Notes: generated by a model from the sequence alone, not told the origin. Shown: positions 1 to 9,327, counted from the stretch's first letter. The stretch: DNA of 64,000 nt from Paenibacillus sp. BIHB 4019 (GCF_002741035.1 NZ_CP016808.1:2306001-2370000), one strand, 5' to 3'. Numbers and translations are program-made.

Positions 1-2
1 CG

Positions 3-1349
3 CCTTCTTTAAAGCCGCTGCTGGCCGACAGCGAAACTTCAGCGGTTTGGAGCAGAAGCGGCTATTTGCTCAATCGGGAGGAGGCAGGAAAAGTCTCGTT
101 TATTCGCCCGATTATTAATCAAAATGGCGAAATTTTCGGCTATTTGTCGATCCAGCTGGATCAAGCTTATTTGCAAATGCCGGCAGAGGGGCTGGCAGAC
201 AGCGAAGTATTTGTTTTGGCGCAGGATGGTCAGCTCATCTCAAGCTCGCAAAATGCAGAGGTCGATAAACTGCTGTCTACGCTGGAGCCGCGATCGGGTG
301 CAAGCGGCATGTATATGGATCATCAACAAAACTACATTACGTATTACAAATCCAGCAGCTCCGATTGGACGACCTATATTGTCACGCCAAAACAAGCGGT
401 GCTCGGCCCCGTCAGCTCGATCAGCAACATTTCCATCCTGCTCATTACATCGCTGATGCTGTTTTCCTTTTTTTACATTTATTTTTCTGCAAAAAATTTA
501 TTGCTGCCGATTCGCAAGCTGCGCAATCAAATTTTGCGTGTCAATTATAGCAATATGAACGTGAAGGTGGACAGCCGCTCGCATAATAATGAGTTGATTT
601 TGCTCAATGAGTCATTTCAGGAGCTGCTGGAGCGGCTGCAGCAATCGATTGAGCGCGAGAAGCTGGCGCTGCATGAGGAAATTAAAGCGCGCAATTCCGC
701 GCTGCAAGCGCAAATCGCGCCTCATTTTATCCATAATGTGCTGTATTTGATTAGTATTGCTGCCCAGGAGGGCAAGGATCAGGTCGTTCAGGATATGTGC
801 AAGCAGCTGTCGGACAGCCTGCGTTATGTCGTATCCTCTCCTTATCAGCATGTATCGCTGTCGGACGAGCTGGCATATACGCGAAATTATTTGTCGCTCG
901 TCCAGCAGAAATATGAGGATGATTTGGAGTGGGACATTGAAGCTGATGATGATTTGACGGGCTTGATCCAGCTTCCGCGGCTCGTCATTCAGCCGTTTGT
1001 TGAAAACTGCATTGAGCATGCATTCGAAAATACAGACCCGCCTTGGCGAATATCGATTCGCTTCAAGCTGTACAACGGATTGTGGGCGATTGAGATTAGC
1101 GATAATGGCGAAGGGCTCGCCGACGATAAAATCAAAGAAATACTCGGGAACATTGATGATTCCGATTCGGGAGCGCTTGAGCTGAAAATGAACAGCACGG
1201 GCATTGGCAATATGGGCATGGTGAATACGGTCAACCGGCTCAAGCTGATGTACAAAAACCGCCTTTTTTTCAATGTTTACAACAATGCAGAAACGGGCAA
1301 AGGCGCAACGATCCAAATTATTGCATCACTGACGAAGGATTTTTATTGA
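3..1349 (+). CDS. Sensor histidine kinase, YesM type (5' end outside window)
   Basis: The reading frame is open to the left edge, so this is the C-terminal part of a longer membrane kinase. The visible part runs from an extracellular sensor segment through a hydrophobic helix (about nt 415-490) and a HAMP-like linker to the His_kinase dimerisation box (APHFIHN, with the phospho-accepting His) and a HATPase domain (N box FVENCIEHAF, G boxes DNGEGL and GIGNMGM). The family autophosphorylates and passes phosphate to a YesN-type regulator, usually to control sugar uptake genes. The stop lies 16 nt before the response regulator, so the two are co-transcribed. The TTG at nt 66 is only an internal codon. 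The signal sensed is unknown. Confidence 0.9.
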   Translation, partial: PSLKPLLADSETSAVWSRSGYLLNREEAGKVSFIRPIINQNGEIFGYLSIQLDQAYLQMPAEGLADSEVFVLAQDGQLISSSQNAEVDKLLSTLEPRSGASGMYMDHQQNYITYYKSSSSDWTTYIVTPKQAVLGPVSSISNISILLITSLMLFSFFYIYFSAKNLLLPIRKLRNQILRVNYSNMNVKVDSRSHNNELILLNESFQELLERLQQSIEREKLALHEEIKARNSALQAQIAPHFIHNVLYLISIAAQEGKDQVVQDMCKQLSDSLRYVVSSPYQHVSLSDELAYTRNYLSLVQQKYEDDLEWDIEADDDLTGLIQLPRLVIQPFVENCIEHAFENTDPPWRISIRFKLYNGLWAIEISDNGEGLADDKIKEILGNIDDSDSGALELKMNSTGIGNMGMVNTVNRLKLMYKNRLFFNVYNNAETGKGATIQIIASLTKDFY

Positions 1350-1365
1350 TGAGGAGGGATAAGCG

Positions 1366-2877
1366 ATGTACCAGGCTTTAATTGCAGAAGACAGCAAGCC
1401 GATCCTTCGCAATATTAAAGCGCTGCTGCAAGCAACCGAGCTGCCCATTCATATTGCCGCAACAGCGGCGAATGGCGAGGAAGCGCTGGCAGCTATGCGG
1501 CAGCATCGCATCGACATATTGCTTACGGACATTCGAATGCCGAAAATGGATGGTCTGGCGCTTATCGAGCAGGCGAAGCTGCTTCATCCGCAGCTCAAGG
1601 TTGTGCTGATCAGCGGCTACAACGATTTTGAATATACGCGCAAAGCGCTGAATTTGCAGGTATTCGACTACTTGCTCAAGCCTGTTGAGCGCCATCAGCT
1701 GCAGGAGGTTATGGAGCGGATCATTGTCCAACTGAAAGAGCAGCAATCGGGGGAGGCCGGGAGCTTCAAAGACATCGTTGATCCTGATTTTCATGCAGAG
1801 CTTAGGCTTGGGCCGGAATTTCGGGAACAGACGAAAGCGCCTTTTCTCATTCATAAGCAGCCCTTCTCGCCGAATAAGGAGCAATGGAAGCTGGGCGTGC
1901 TGCAAGCCGGTTTGACGGAGGTTTTTGCTCCGCATGGCTGTTGGGTTTTTCCAACGCAGCAGCCCTATCAGTTTTTTGTCCTCGTTAATCTTTCGGTAAA
2001 GGATAAATACCCTTCCGCTTATGCATGCATGGAGGCGGCGCGCAGCGGCTTGCTGAAGGAAGGCTTATATGCCTCGCTATGCGGCCAGGTGCAAGCGGTG
2101 CCAGACGGCAGCCTGGCGGAGTTTTATCAGCAAATGTCGCGGCTTATGAAGGAACAGCTGTCTATCACGGGACCGCTGCTGCTGCTGGATAAAGGCTATT
2201 CGGCGCTGCCGCTTGGCGCTGATTCTGCGATGACGGAGCTGCTCTCGAACAGCTTCGTGGACATGATTCGCCAGCGCCAGAAGGAGCGCTTCTCCTTAAA
2301 GCTGGCAGAGCAGCTGCAAAAGTGGCAAAGCAGCAACGTTCGGCTGGCTGAGCTGGAGCGTTTTCTGGTGCTGCTGACCGAGGCTTTCGGCAGCTCCCTC
2401 TCTGAGCAGGACCCATGGAACAAGCTCAAGCTGACGGAGCAGGCGAATAAGCTGCTGGAATTGGATAGCTTTGCAGACTTTACCGAGCAGTTGCTGCTCT
2501 GGGCCGAGCAATGCTTTGAGCTGCTGCAAAATCAAAATCGCAAAAGCGGCTCCGAGCTGTTTCAGCAAATTGACGAGTACGTGCAGATGAACATGTATTC
2601 GCATGTGTCCATTGCCGATCTTGCGCAGCGATTTCATGTCAGTCCCTCCTATATCAGCCGAATTATGAAGAAATATGCGGAGAAAACCTTCGTCCACTAC
2701 TACTTGAATTTGAAAATCAAGGAGGCGTGCCGGCTGCTGGAAACGAAGCCGGAGATGAAAATTAAAGAGCTGTCCGATGTGCTATCGTTCAGCGACCAGC
2801 ACTATTTTTCCAAGGTGTTCAAGGAATATGCAGGATGCAGCCCGACGGAGTATAAGGAGCAGCTCAAGAGCTTGTAA
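1366..2877 (+). CDS. Response regulator with AraC-type DNA-binding domain, YesN type
   Basis: The protein has 503 residues. The N-terminal receiver has acidic residues E8 and D9, phospho-acceptor D55 in LLTDIRMPKMDG, and the conserved Lys in YLLKPVE. A poorly conserved linker of about 270 residues follows, then a C-terminal AraC double helix-turn-helix (about residues 405-500, with SPSYISRIMKK and FSDQHYFSKVFKEY). An AGGAGGG ribosome binding site precedes the ATG. It is the partner of the kinase just upstream. Such pairs usually activate a neighbouring carbohydrate ABC importer. None lies immediately downstream here, so the target is probably left of the window. Confidence 0.92.
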   Translation: MYQALIAEDSKPILRNIKALLQATELPIHIAATAANGEEALAAMRQHRIDILLTDIRMPKMDGLALIEQAKLLHPQLKVVLISGYNDFEYTRKALNLQVFDYLLKPVERHQLQEVMERIIVQLKEQQSGEAGSFKDIVDPDFHAELRLGPEFREQTKAPFLIHKQPFSPNKEQWKLGVLQAGLTEVFAPHGCWVFPTQQPYQFFVLVNLSVKDKYPSAYACMEAARSGLLKEGLYASLCGQVQAVPDGSLAEFYQQMSRLMKEQLSITGPLLLLDKGYSALPLGADSAMTELLSNSFVDMIRQRQKERFSLKLAEQLQKWQSSNVRLAELERFLVLLTEAFGSSLSEQDPWNKLKLTEQANKLLELDSFADFTEQLLLWAEQCFELLQNQNRKSGSELFQQIDEYVQMNMYSHVSIADLAQRFHVSPSYISRIMKKYAEKTFVHYYLNLKIKEACRLLETKPEMKIKELSDVLSFSDQHYFSKVFKEYAGCSPTEYKEQLKSL

Positions 2878-2913
2878 ACCGTGTCATCTAATATGAATAT
2901 AGGAGGATCTGCG

Positions 2914-2961
2914 ATGAGGACTAGCGATGCTATTGCGGTTAAAAGGGCTCTTTATGAATAA
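2914..2961 (+). CDS. Possible 15-codon leader peptide overlapping the WYL regulator start
   Basis: An ideal AGGAGG (2901-2906) lies 7 nt before an ATG that opens a 15-codon frame, MRTSDAIAVKRALYE. It stops at 2959-2961, overlapping the likely start (2954) of the regulator below. Its translation could couple to or modulate the regulator. There is no homology evidence, and it may simply be a chance frame behind a good Shine-Dalgarno sequence. Confidence 0.3.
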   Translation: MRTSDAIAVKRALYE

Positions 2962-3901
2962 AACCGAGCGATTGTTAGCGATTTTACTGGAGCTCCAGCG
3001 TAAAGACATGATGCGCGCCGAGGATTTGGCTGCTGTATTTGAGACGAGCGTTCGCACGATTTATCGAGATATGCAGGCGCTCAGTGAATCCGGTGTCCCG
3101 ATTATCGGAGAGCCTGGTGTCGGCTATACGCTCATGGAGGGTTATTTTTTGCCGCCTATTAGCTTTACCGTGGAGGAAGCCGTGACTTTATTGATTGGTA
3201 CGGTTTTTGTCGAGCAGCAGTTCGATGAGGGATATACGTCGAAGGCGAGAGTCGCTCGCGGGAAGATCGAGGCTATATTGCCGGAGCGTGTCCGTGAGGA
3301 AGCGGATCGCACCCGTGCAGCCATCAAGCTGCTGGCACCCTATGATCCGCTTGCGGGCGGATTGGATAAACAAAAAATCAATATTTTGCGCACCGCAATA
3401 TTAGAGCAGCGCAAAATACGGCTCCACTATAAGAAAACGTATGCCGATGAGGACGGAAGCCGGCATAGCACCCGGATAGTCGCGCCATATGGACTCGTGT
3501 TTTCGCAAGGCAATTGGCTGCTGCTGGCCTATTGCGAGCTGAGGGCGTCGCTTCGCCATTTCCGCTTGTCGCGCATGGAGCAGCTTGCTTTGCTGGATGA
3601 GCGCTTCCGGCGGCCCCAGGACTTTGATCTGCAAGCTTATGTACCCGAAAATGACCGCAAGCTGCCCGTGCGTATATGGGTGAATCCCTCTATCGCGGAT
3701 AAAGTGAAGGAACAAAATAACTTTTATATGGAATCATTCGAGGAGAACGAGGACGGCCTGTACGTGAATTTTCTTGTTCGTGTACAGGAGGAGCTGCTGC
3801 ATTGGATACTTGGCTGGGGTTCAGGCGTCGTTGTGCTGGAGCCGGAATCGCTGCGACTGCGGGTCCGCGCTGAGGCTGTTAAAATCTTGGAAAGCTACTG
3901 A
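2954..3901 (+). CDS. WYL-domain transcriptional regulator (YafY-like)
   Basis: About 315 residues. The N-terminal winged helix (KTERLLAILLELQRKDMM, then SVRTIYRDMQALSESGVPI) is typical of DeoR/YafY regulators. The C-terminal half is the WYL ligand-binding region (GLVFSQGNWLLLAYCE, then LRHFRLSRMEQL). The start at 2954 is preferred over 2927 because the protein then begins MNKTERLL, as family members do, and AAAAGGG lies 7-10 nt upstream. Family members bind DNA and sense small ligands or nucleic acid. No obvious target is adjacent. A strong hairpin terminator overlaps its stop codon. Confidence 0.85.
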   Translation: MNKTERLLAILLELQRKDMMRAEDLAAVFETSVRTIYRDMQALSESGVPIIGEPGVGYTLMEGYFLPPISFTVEEAVTLLIGTVFVEQQFDEGYTSKARVARGKIEAILPERVREEADRTRAAIKLLAPYDPLAGGLDKQKINILRTAILEQRKIRLHYKKTYADEDGSRHSTRIVAPYGLVFSQGNWLLLAYCELRASLRHFRLSRMEQLALLDERFRRPQDFDLQAYVPENDRKLPVRIWVNPSIADKVKEQNNFYMESFEENEDGLYVNFLVRVQEELLHWILGWGSGVVVLEPESLRLRVRAEAVKILESY

Positions 3902-3940
3902 AAAAGCTACTGACATACTGATGTCAGTAGCTTTTTCTTA
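3901..3940 (+). terminator. Rho-independent terminator after the WYL regulator
   Basis: A perfect 16-bp stem (3901-3916 with 3921-3936) closes a 4-nt loop and ends in a run of T. The left arm begins at the last base of the regulator stop codon. Confidence 0.85.
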
Positions 3941-3975
3941 TACTTGGGCTATCTTACTTAAAGGGGCTGTGCAAA

Positions 3976-4536
3976 TTGATAAATACGCTGCAATCTATAA
4001 AGCAATTTGAACCATTGAAGGAGCAATATGAACGGGAGCTGGAATTGTTCACGCTTGAGCAGCTCCAGCAAAAGCCAACTGAGCAAGAATGGTCGATCGG
4101 CCAAGTATATGTCCATCTAATCAACAGTGCGCTATATATGCAGCTTAGTTCTGCTGAGCAATGCTTGAGCGGGGAGTCGTCAGCTTCCGGTAGCCCTAGC
4201 GATTCAACTAGCGAAATGAAGGAAATGAAGGAAAGGAAAAACGCCATTTATGCCGAAGGCAGCTTGCCGCCAATTCGCGTTCACGTTGATCCTTTTCCAG
4301 GATATACACCCATTCAGCCTGGGAGCAAAGAAGAGCTGATCCAAGGAATGGCAGAGGTGCTGCGCCGTTTGAAGGAGCTGGAGCCAGCGGTTGCACAGGC
4401 ACCTGAGCATCGGACGGTTCCGCATCCGGGTTTTGGCGAGATGAACGCTAAGGAATGGTTTTTGCTCGTAGAAATGCATTTCCGCCATCATCTGCGCCAA
4501 CTGGAGCGCTTGAAGCCTTTCGTGGCTTCGATTTAG
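3976..4536 (+). CDS. DinB-like family protein
   Basis: 186 residues, starting at a TTG 8 nt after AAAGGGG. The N-terminal four-helix-bundle pattern (LEQLQQKPTEQEWSIGQVYVHLINS) and the C-terminal MHFRHHLRQLERLK, with His residues positioned to bind metal, match the DinB/DfsB superfamily. Bacillales carry many paralogues, and a few are thiol-dependent transferases such as bacillithiol transferases. The specific reaction here is unknown. It stands alone between a terminator and a convergent gene. Confidence 0.75.
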   Translation: MINTLQSIKQFEPLKEQYERELELFTLEQLQQKPTEQEWSIGQVYVHLINSALYMQLSSAEQCLSGESSASGSPSDSTSEMKEMKERKNAIYAEGSLPPIRVHVDPFPGYTPIQPGSKEELIQGMAEVLRRLKELEPAVAQAPEHRTVPHPGFGEMNAKEWFLLVEMHFRHHLRQLERLKPFVASI

Positions 4537-4539
4537 CAG

Positions 4540-6114
4540 CTAAAGAGTCGACTGCGACTGCGGGAGCTGGTCCATATTGTGCTTCCGCAGCTTTCGTTCG
4601 CGCTTAAGCTTGTACATCGCTTTATCTGCACTGTTCAGCAAGGAATCCCCATCTAGTCCGTCCTGCGGATAAATACTGATCCCCATACTGAGCTTCGCAA
4701 ACAATTGCTCATTGCCATAACGCAGCGAGCGGCTTGCAAAACGCTCCTCTATTTCAGGAATAATCTCGTGAATGCAAGCGGCAGAAGGGAGCGGGCTTAT
4801 AAATAGGACGAATTCGTCCCCGCCCAGCCTTGCTACCATGCCTCGGCCGCCGACGCTTTCTTTGATAAGTCCAGCCGTATGCCGCAGCAGAGCATCGCCT
4901 GCATCATGCCCGAAGCGGTCATTCGTTTCTTTAAATTCATCCAGGTCAATCAGCACGACAGCGAGCTGATGCTCCTTCCGCGCAGCTTCGGCAATGGCAG
5001 CCGCCAGCCTTTCATAGAAGAAGCGGCGGTTGGGCAATTCGGTCAGCGCATCATGGTAGGCGAGAAAGGCAATCTGCTCTTGATGCTCCTTGATCAGCGT
5101 AATATTGCGGAAAATAAGAATGACATGCGGTTCATTATCTACCGTTATATAATCCCCATCTATGAGCACCGTGAGTTCTCTTTCTCCATTATGAATTTTC
5201 GTCTCCAGCTCTTTAATTTCCAGCTGGTTTCTGAGCCGTTTTTTCAGCTCGGCACTAGCTAGCGCATCGAGTCCAGCATGCTCCAGCTGCAAATGGTCAA
5301 ACAGCTGCTTTGCGCTTGGATTGGCTTCCTTAATGGTGCCGGAGCTCTCGACGAGCAAAATCGCGGCTGGATTTAAATTGAATAGCCGCTCATATCGCTG
5401 TTTATTGGAATTGAGAAACTCGAATCTTTGCATCGCGAGCCGCAGCATAAAGCACCAGACAAGACCGCCGTATAAATAAGAGTAAGGGGGCAGTGTATTT
5501 TCGAATTGAAAATAGCCAAAAAAACCAACCCAAAGCATCGTAATAATGGTGCCGGCAATCATTAGCCGATAAATAGGCTCCCGTTCGTGATCCTGAGAAG
5601 CTCTAACCCGGGCTTGACCAAGCAGTAGAAAAACCAGATAGACTATGGCAATCAGAATGCTGCCCGTCATGGCGGCGAAATAAGGGAAATTGTATACGGG
5701 ATATTTCCAAATGCCAACTTGAACGAACTCTTGGGAGGAAATGTATTTTTGGTTGCTTAAAATGTTGAAGGGAATAATCAGCAGTGGGATGTAGAAAATA
5801 TAGGGATAAATCCAACGCGGAAGCCGCTTGTCCATGCCGGAAAATTTGGAGATGAAATGTACGCCAATTCCAGGTATGGCGATGCCAACGTTAGAAAACC
5901 ACAACGCTGTAAGAGCTGGGCTGTATTCAATGGGAAGCAGGAACCGGACATACTCCTCCATAAACATAATAAAATAACAAGCGATAATAAGACTGACGAG
6001 CTGATGCTCAATCTTCTTCGGATTGCGGTACAGCACATCCAGACCCATATAGAAAAATAAAAGCATCGGGAGCAAGTAAGCGCCCAGTGAAACTAATACT
6101 TCCGACAGACTCAA
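4540..6114 (-). CDS. Membrane-anchored diguanylate cyclase (7TM sensor, PAS-like, GGDEF)
   Basis: From the TTG at 6114 (GAAGGGG about 9 nt upstream) the protein has about 524 residues. It begins with a hydrophobic segment of roughly seven helices like the histidine-kinase N-terminal 7TM region, followed by a PAS-like domain (LFNLNPAAILLVESSGTIKEANPSA) and a GGDEF domain with an intact RLGGDEF active site. It should make cyclic di-GMP from two GTP. The RxxD inhibitory site normally found five residues before GGDEF is absent, so product inhibition may be missing. The frame is open upstream to 6309, but that part runs through the terminator at 6243-6270, so the longer start is unlikely. Confidence 0.88.
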   Translation of the reverse strand: MSLSEVLVSLGAYLLPMLLFFYMGLDVLYRNPKKIEHQLVSLIIACYFIMFMEEYVRFLLPIEYSPALTALWFSNVGIAIPGIGVHFISKFSGMDKRLPRWIYPYIFYIPLLIIPFNILSNQKYISSQEFVQVGIWKYPVYNFPYFAAMTGSILIAIVYLVFLLLGQARVRASQDHEREPIYRLMIAGTIITMLWVGFFGYFQFENTLPPYSYLYGGLVWCFMLRLAMQRFEFLNSNKQRYERLFNLNPAAILLVESSGTIKEANPSAKQLFDHLQLEHAGLDALASAELKKRLRNQLEIKELETKIHNGERELTVLIDGDYITVDNEPHVILIFRNITLIKEHQEQIAFLAYHDALTELPNRRFFYERLAAAIAEAARKEHQLAVVLIDLDEFKETNDRFGHDAGDALLRHTAGLIKESVGGRGMVARLGGDEFVLFISPLPSAACIHEIIPEIEERFASRSLRYGNEQLFAKLSMGISIYPQDGLDGDSLLNSADKAMYKLKRERKLRKHNMDQLPQSQSTL

Positions 6115-6242
6115 GGCCTCTCTGCCCCTTCCAGATTCATCTGATCTGCATGCGCTGCAAACATCTAACCTCATTTTAGACAGTTCGTCGCTATTTGTCG
6201 ATTTGAAATATATTTTCGTTCCCATTTGAAAATAGGGGCAGC

Positions 6243-6270
6243 AAAAAAGGAGGGGATTATTCCCCTCCTT
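6243..6270 (-). terminator. Terminator of the aldo/keto reductase gene
   Basis: Read on the minus strand, AAGGAGGGG and CCCCTCCTT form a GC-rich stem followed by a run of T. It separates the reductase from the diguanylate cyclase downstream. Confidence 0.8.
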
Positions 6271-6330
6271 AACGGCCCAAAGGCAGCTCGCACTGCCTCG
6301 CGCGGTCATCTATGCCATTTTTTAAGTAGA

Positions 6331-7176
6331 TTAGAAATTGAAGTTGTCCGGATCTGAACCTACGCGCACATTTTGATTCAAGCCGTCGATTTGTGCCATT
6401 TCTTCTGTGGAAAGCTCGAAGTCGAAGATGGCGGCATTTTCAATAATCCGATTTTCTTTAATCGATTTAGGGATGGTGATGATGCCATTTTGCAAATCCC
6501 AACGCAAAATGACTTGAGCCGTCGATTTGCCATGCTTGTCGGCAAGGGCTTTCAGCACAGGCTCATCGAGCAATTTTCCCTGCATGAGCGGTGACCAAGC
6601 TTCAATAACGATACCATGCTCGCTTGCGAAACTTCTGATCTCCTGCTGCGTCAGGCGGGGGTGAAGCTCGATTTGATTGACCATCGGCACAATTTCTGCG
6701 TCCGCCAGCACATCTTGCAGATGATGGACATGGAAGTTGCTGACGCCGATTGCTTTCACGCGGCCTTCTTTATACAAGGTTTCGAGCGCACGCCAAGCTT
6801 CTTTATATCTGCCCGGCTTAGGCCAGTGGATTAAATAAAGGTCCAAATACTCCAATCCTAGCTTTGCAAGGCTAGTCTCATATGCGGCAATTGCCGACTC
6901 ATAGCCAAGATCGGAATTCCATACTTTGGAAGTAATAAACAAATCTTCACGGGAAACCCCATACTGTTCAATCGCTTCTTTGATTGCTTGGCCCACGCCT
7001 TCTTCGTTCTGATATACGGCAGCGGTATCGATGCTGCGGTAGCCATTTTTGATCGCGGCTTTTACCGAGCTGACGACTTCCTCGCCGTCTTCTACTTTAA
7101 ATACGCCAAGTCCGAACCAAGGCATTTTGATGCCGTTATGAAGCGTGACCGTATCCTGCAAATGTTGTGCTGTCAT
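6331..7176 (-). CDS. Aldo/keto reductase
   Basis: 281 residues, with an AGGAGGAG site before the ATG. The catalytic tetrad is visible: Asp and Tyr in SIDTAAVYQNEEGVG, Lys in TSKVW and His in LIHWPKPG. The C-terminal IPKSIKENRIIENAAIFDF is the NADPH phosphate-binding signature. It is close to the YvgN/YtbE group of Bacillus, broad NADPH-dependent reductases that remove methylglyoxal and other reactive aldehydes. It ends in its own terminator and is divergent from rlmN. Two palindromes in the shared promoter region suggest control by a redox- or aldehyde-sensing repressor. Confidence 0.93.
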   Translation of the reverse strand: MTAQHLQDTVTLHNGIKMPWFGLGVFKVEDGEEVVSSVKAAIKNGYRSIDTAAVYQNEEGVGQAIKEAIEQYGVSREDLFITSKVWNSDLGYESAIAAYETSLAKLGLEYLDLYLIHWPKPGRYKEAWRALETLYKEGRVKAIGVSNFHVHHLQDVLADAEIVPMVNQIELHPRLTQQEIRSFASEHGIVIEAWSPLMQGKLLDEPVLKALADKHGKSTAQVILRWDLQNGIITIPKSIKENRIIENAAIFDFELSTEEMAQIDGLNQNVRVGSDPDNFNF

Positions 7177-7297
7177 GAATGAACTCTCCTCCTGAAAAAT
7201 AAAATGTATACTTGAGCCGCAATGTCATTTGCAGCGTTTAGCTCTTTGCTGGCTGACAACTGTAATTATGCACCCTTACGCCCGAAAAAAACAGTAC

Positions 7298-7331
7298 GTA
7301 CTTTAAAGTACCCATATTACTAAAAAGTAAT
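7298..7331. promoter_or_regulatory. Two palindromic operator-like sites, TACT-N4-AGTA
   Basis: GTACTTTAAAGTAC (7298-7311) is a perfect palindrome, and ATTACT-AAAA-AGTAAT (7316-7331) is another. Their TACT-N4-AGTA cores are 19 bp apart, about two helical turns. They lie between the divergent reductase and rlmN genes. HxlR/YodB-type repressors bind TACT/AGTA-type palindromes, but assigning this site to that family is inference. Confidence 0.5.
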
Positions 7332-7454
7332 CTTTACCTATGGCCGCCACGCAGCCATTTTCTTCACGCCCCTTGTGTTCGGGTAGTATTTTTGGGACAA
7401 TAATGATAAAGAAGAACGGATCGGTCGTTCAATGCAGTGGAAAGAGGAACAATC

Positions 7455-8546
7455 ATGATGAAACCATCCATTTATGGATTAACCTTTGAGCAGCTAACCG
7501 CCTGGCTGCTGGAGTTTGGACATAAGAAGTTCCGCACGACGCAGGTGTGGGAGTATTTATACCGGAAACGGGTCACGTCCTTCGAGGAAATGACGGACGT
7601 GAATCCGGAATGCTTGAAGGTGCTCGAAGAGCATTTTGCTATTCAGACGCTCGCAGAGCACACGCTTCAGGAATCAGCTGATGGAACGCGCAAATTTCTG
7701 TTCAAGCTCAGCGACGGCAATCTGATCGAGACGGTGCTGATGCGGCATAAGTTTGGCTTATCCGTCTGTGTGACGACGCAGGTAGGCTGCAACATCGGCT
7801 GCAGCTTCTGTGCGAGCGGACTGCTGGCGAAGAGCCGCGACCTGACGAGCGGAGAAATTGTTGAGCAGGTGATGAAGGCGCAGCTGTATCTGGATAAGGA
7901 GCAGCAGGGCGACCGCGTCAGCCATCTGGTCGTAATGGGCATTGGCGAACCGTTCGACAACTATACGAATTTGGTCGATTTTCTGCAAGTGATCAAGGAT
8001 CATAAGGGGCTGGCGATTGGCCCGCGGCATATTACCGTGTCAACAAGCGGTTTGACGAAGAAGATTATGGATTTCGCCGACAACGATCTTGGCGTCAATC
8101 TGGCGATTTCGCTGCATGCGCCGAATAATGAGCTGCGCACGCGCATTATGAAGATCAATCGCGCATTGCCGATTGAGAAGCTGATGGAAGCGATCGATTA
8201 TTATTTGGCGAAGACGAAGCGGAGAATTACGCTCGAATATATTTTGCTCAAGGATATGAATGATCAGGTGGAGCATGCGCTTGAGCTAGTAGAGCTTGTT
8301 GCGGATAGAGGGTCGCTCGTGAATGTGAACCTCATTCCTTATAATCCGGTCGATGAGCATAGCCAATATCAGCGCAGCGAGCCGGAGTCGATCCGGGCGT
8401 TCTACGATACGATTAAGAAAAATGGCCTTAGCTGCAGCGTGCGTCTGGAGCATGGCACGGATATTGACGCAGCCTGCGGACAGCTTCGCAGCAAGCAGAT
8501 CAAGGCGTCCAAGGATCAAGTGCCGCAGGAAAGCGCGGCGAGATAG
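7455..8546 (+). CDS. rlmN: 23S rRNA (adenine-2503-C2)-methyltransferase RlmN, radical SAM
   Basis: About 363 residues from the ATG at 7455, which follows AAAGAGG. The radical-SAM cluster motif is [12 protein letters not shown] (CX3CX2C). Both extra catalytic cysteines are in place: one in [10 protein letters not shown] and one in [11 protein letters not shown] near the C-terminus. GIGEPFDNY and [10 protein letters not shown] are RlmN signatures. It methylates A2503 in the peptidyl-transferase centre, and also some tRNAs in the family. Many homologues have CAST where this has CASG. Cfr, the paralogue that modifies C8, differs more widely, so RlmN is the better call. Confidence 0.93.
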   Translation: MMKPSIYGLTFEQLTAWLLEFGHKKFRTTQVWEYLYRKRVTSFEEMTDVNPECLKVLEEHFAIQTLAEHTLQESADGTRKFLFKLSDGNLIETVLMRHKFGLSVCVTTQVGCNIGCSFCASGLLAKSRDLTSGEIVEQVMKAQLYLDKEQQGDRVSHLVVMGIGEPFDNYTNLVDFLQVIKDHKGLAIGPRHITVSTSGLTKKIMDFADNDLGVNLAISLHAPNNELRTRIMKINRALPIEKLMEAIDYYLAKTKRRITLEYILLKDMNDQVEHALELVELVADRGSLVNVNLIPYNPVDEHSQYQRSEPESIRAFYDTIKKNGLSCSVRLEHGTDIDAACGQLRSKQIKASKDQVPQESAAR

Positions 8547-8661
8547 AGCATAGCAGGCATACAGCAGCAAGGCATACGGGCATTTCCGACTGCTTTTTTA
8601 CAGGCGGCAGGGAATGCTTTTTCTAAAATATAAGCATGTACAAATTTCACACTTATTCTAG

Positions 8662-8716
8662 GCTTATATTTCTCGGACTGAAACGCGCCGCGCCGCCAAA
8701 GGCTGGCGACAGCCGG
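8662..8716. repeat. Dispersed intergenic stem-loop repeat, copy A
   Basis: It shares 27 identical bases, from GCTTATATTTC through GAAACGCGC, with copy B at 41748. It also shares the core GCCGCC-AAAGG-n-GGCGACAGCC with copies elsewhere in the window. It lies between rlmN and the GreA-family gene, outside any gene. Confidence 0.6.
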
Positions 8717-8800
8717 AACCAGCGACAAATGAAAGGCAGTCTTCGCAACTTGACGCAAATTAGGTTAGAATGAACAATAGAATGCTGGACAGGAGCTGTT

Positions 8801-9286
8801 ATGATGTCGAAAGATAGAGAAGAAATTATATTAACGCAAGAGGGGCTTGCCCAGTTGGAAGCGGAGCTTGACGATCTCAAATATGTGAAGCGCAAGGAGC
8901 TCGCAGCCCGGATCAAGCTGGCAATCAGCTACGGCGATTTGAAGGAAAACAGCGAATACCATTCAGCTAAAAACGACCAGTCTTTCATGGAAACCCGAAT
9001 TATTATTTTGGAAAAAATGCTCAAGAAGGCACGCGTCATTGACGTGGAAGCGCTAGATACGAGCCGGGTCAACATTGGCTTTACCGTTATTTTGAACGAT
9101 GTGGAGTTCGCGGAGAAGCTGGAATACAAAATCGTCGGCACAGAAGAGGCTGACGTTGCAAGCAATAAAATATCCTACGAAAGCCCGCTCGGCAAAGAGC
9201 TGATGGGCAAAGTAGTAGGAAGCATTATTAGCGTGAACGCGCCAATGGGCATCATTAAATACGAGCTGCTCGAAATTAAGGCGTAA
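8801..9286 (+). CDS. greA: Transcription elongation factor, GreA/GreB family
   Basis: 161 residues with an AGGAGC site. The N-terminal coiled coil carries the tip motif YGDLKENSEYHSAK, whose acidic residues stimulate the RNA-cleavage activity of backtracked RNA polymerase. The C-terminal FKBP-like domain ends SYESPLGKELMGKVVG. It rescues arrested polymerase. Length and architecture match GreA. Bacillales can encode more than one GreA-like protein, so it may not be the main copy. The next small gene follows by 41 nt and is probably co-transcribed. Confidence 0.88.
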   Translation: MMSKDREEIILTQEGLAQLEAELDDLKYVKRKELAARIKLAISYGDLKENSEYHSAKNDQSFMETRIIILEKMLKKARVIDVEALDTSRVNIGFTVILNDVEFAEKLEYKIVGTEEADVASNKISYESPLGKELMGKVVGSIISVNAPMGIIKYELLEIKA

Positions 9287-9327
9287 CGCACCAACTTATT
9301 CGTGGTCAAATAGAGGAGAAATGGACA

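Noticed and set aside
612..1316. 234-codon minus-strand frame inside the first kinase gene
   Set aside because: It is a shadow of the kinase; the plus strand encodes all expected kinase motifs and the antisense product has none.
6115..6309. Longer N-terminus of the diguanylate cyclase
   Set aside because: The extension would be translated through the reductase terminator hairpin and adds a polar, Cys-rich stretch with no ribosome binding site.
7455..8546. Cfr-type antibiotic-resistance methyltransferase
   Set aside because: The overall sequence follows Bacillales RlmN ([27 protein letters not shown]); only the CASG tetrapeptide differs from the usual CAST.
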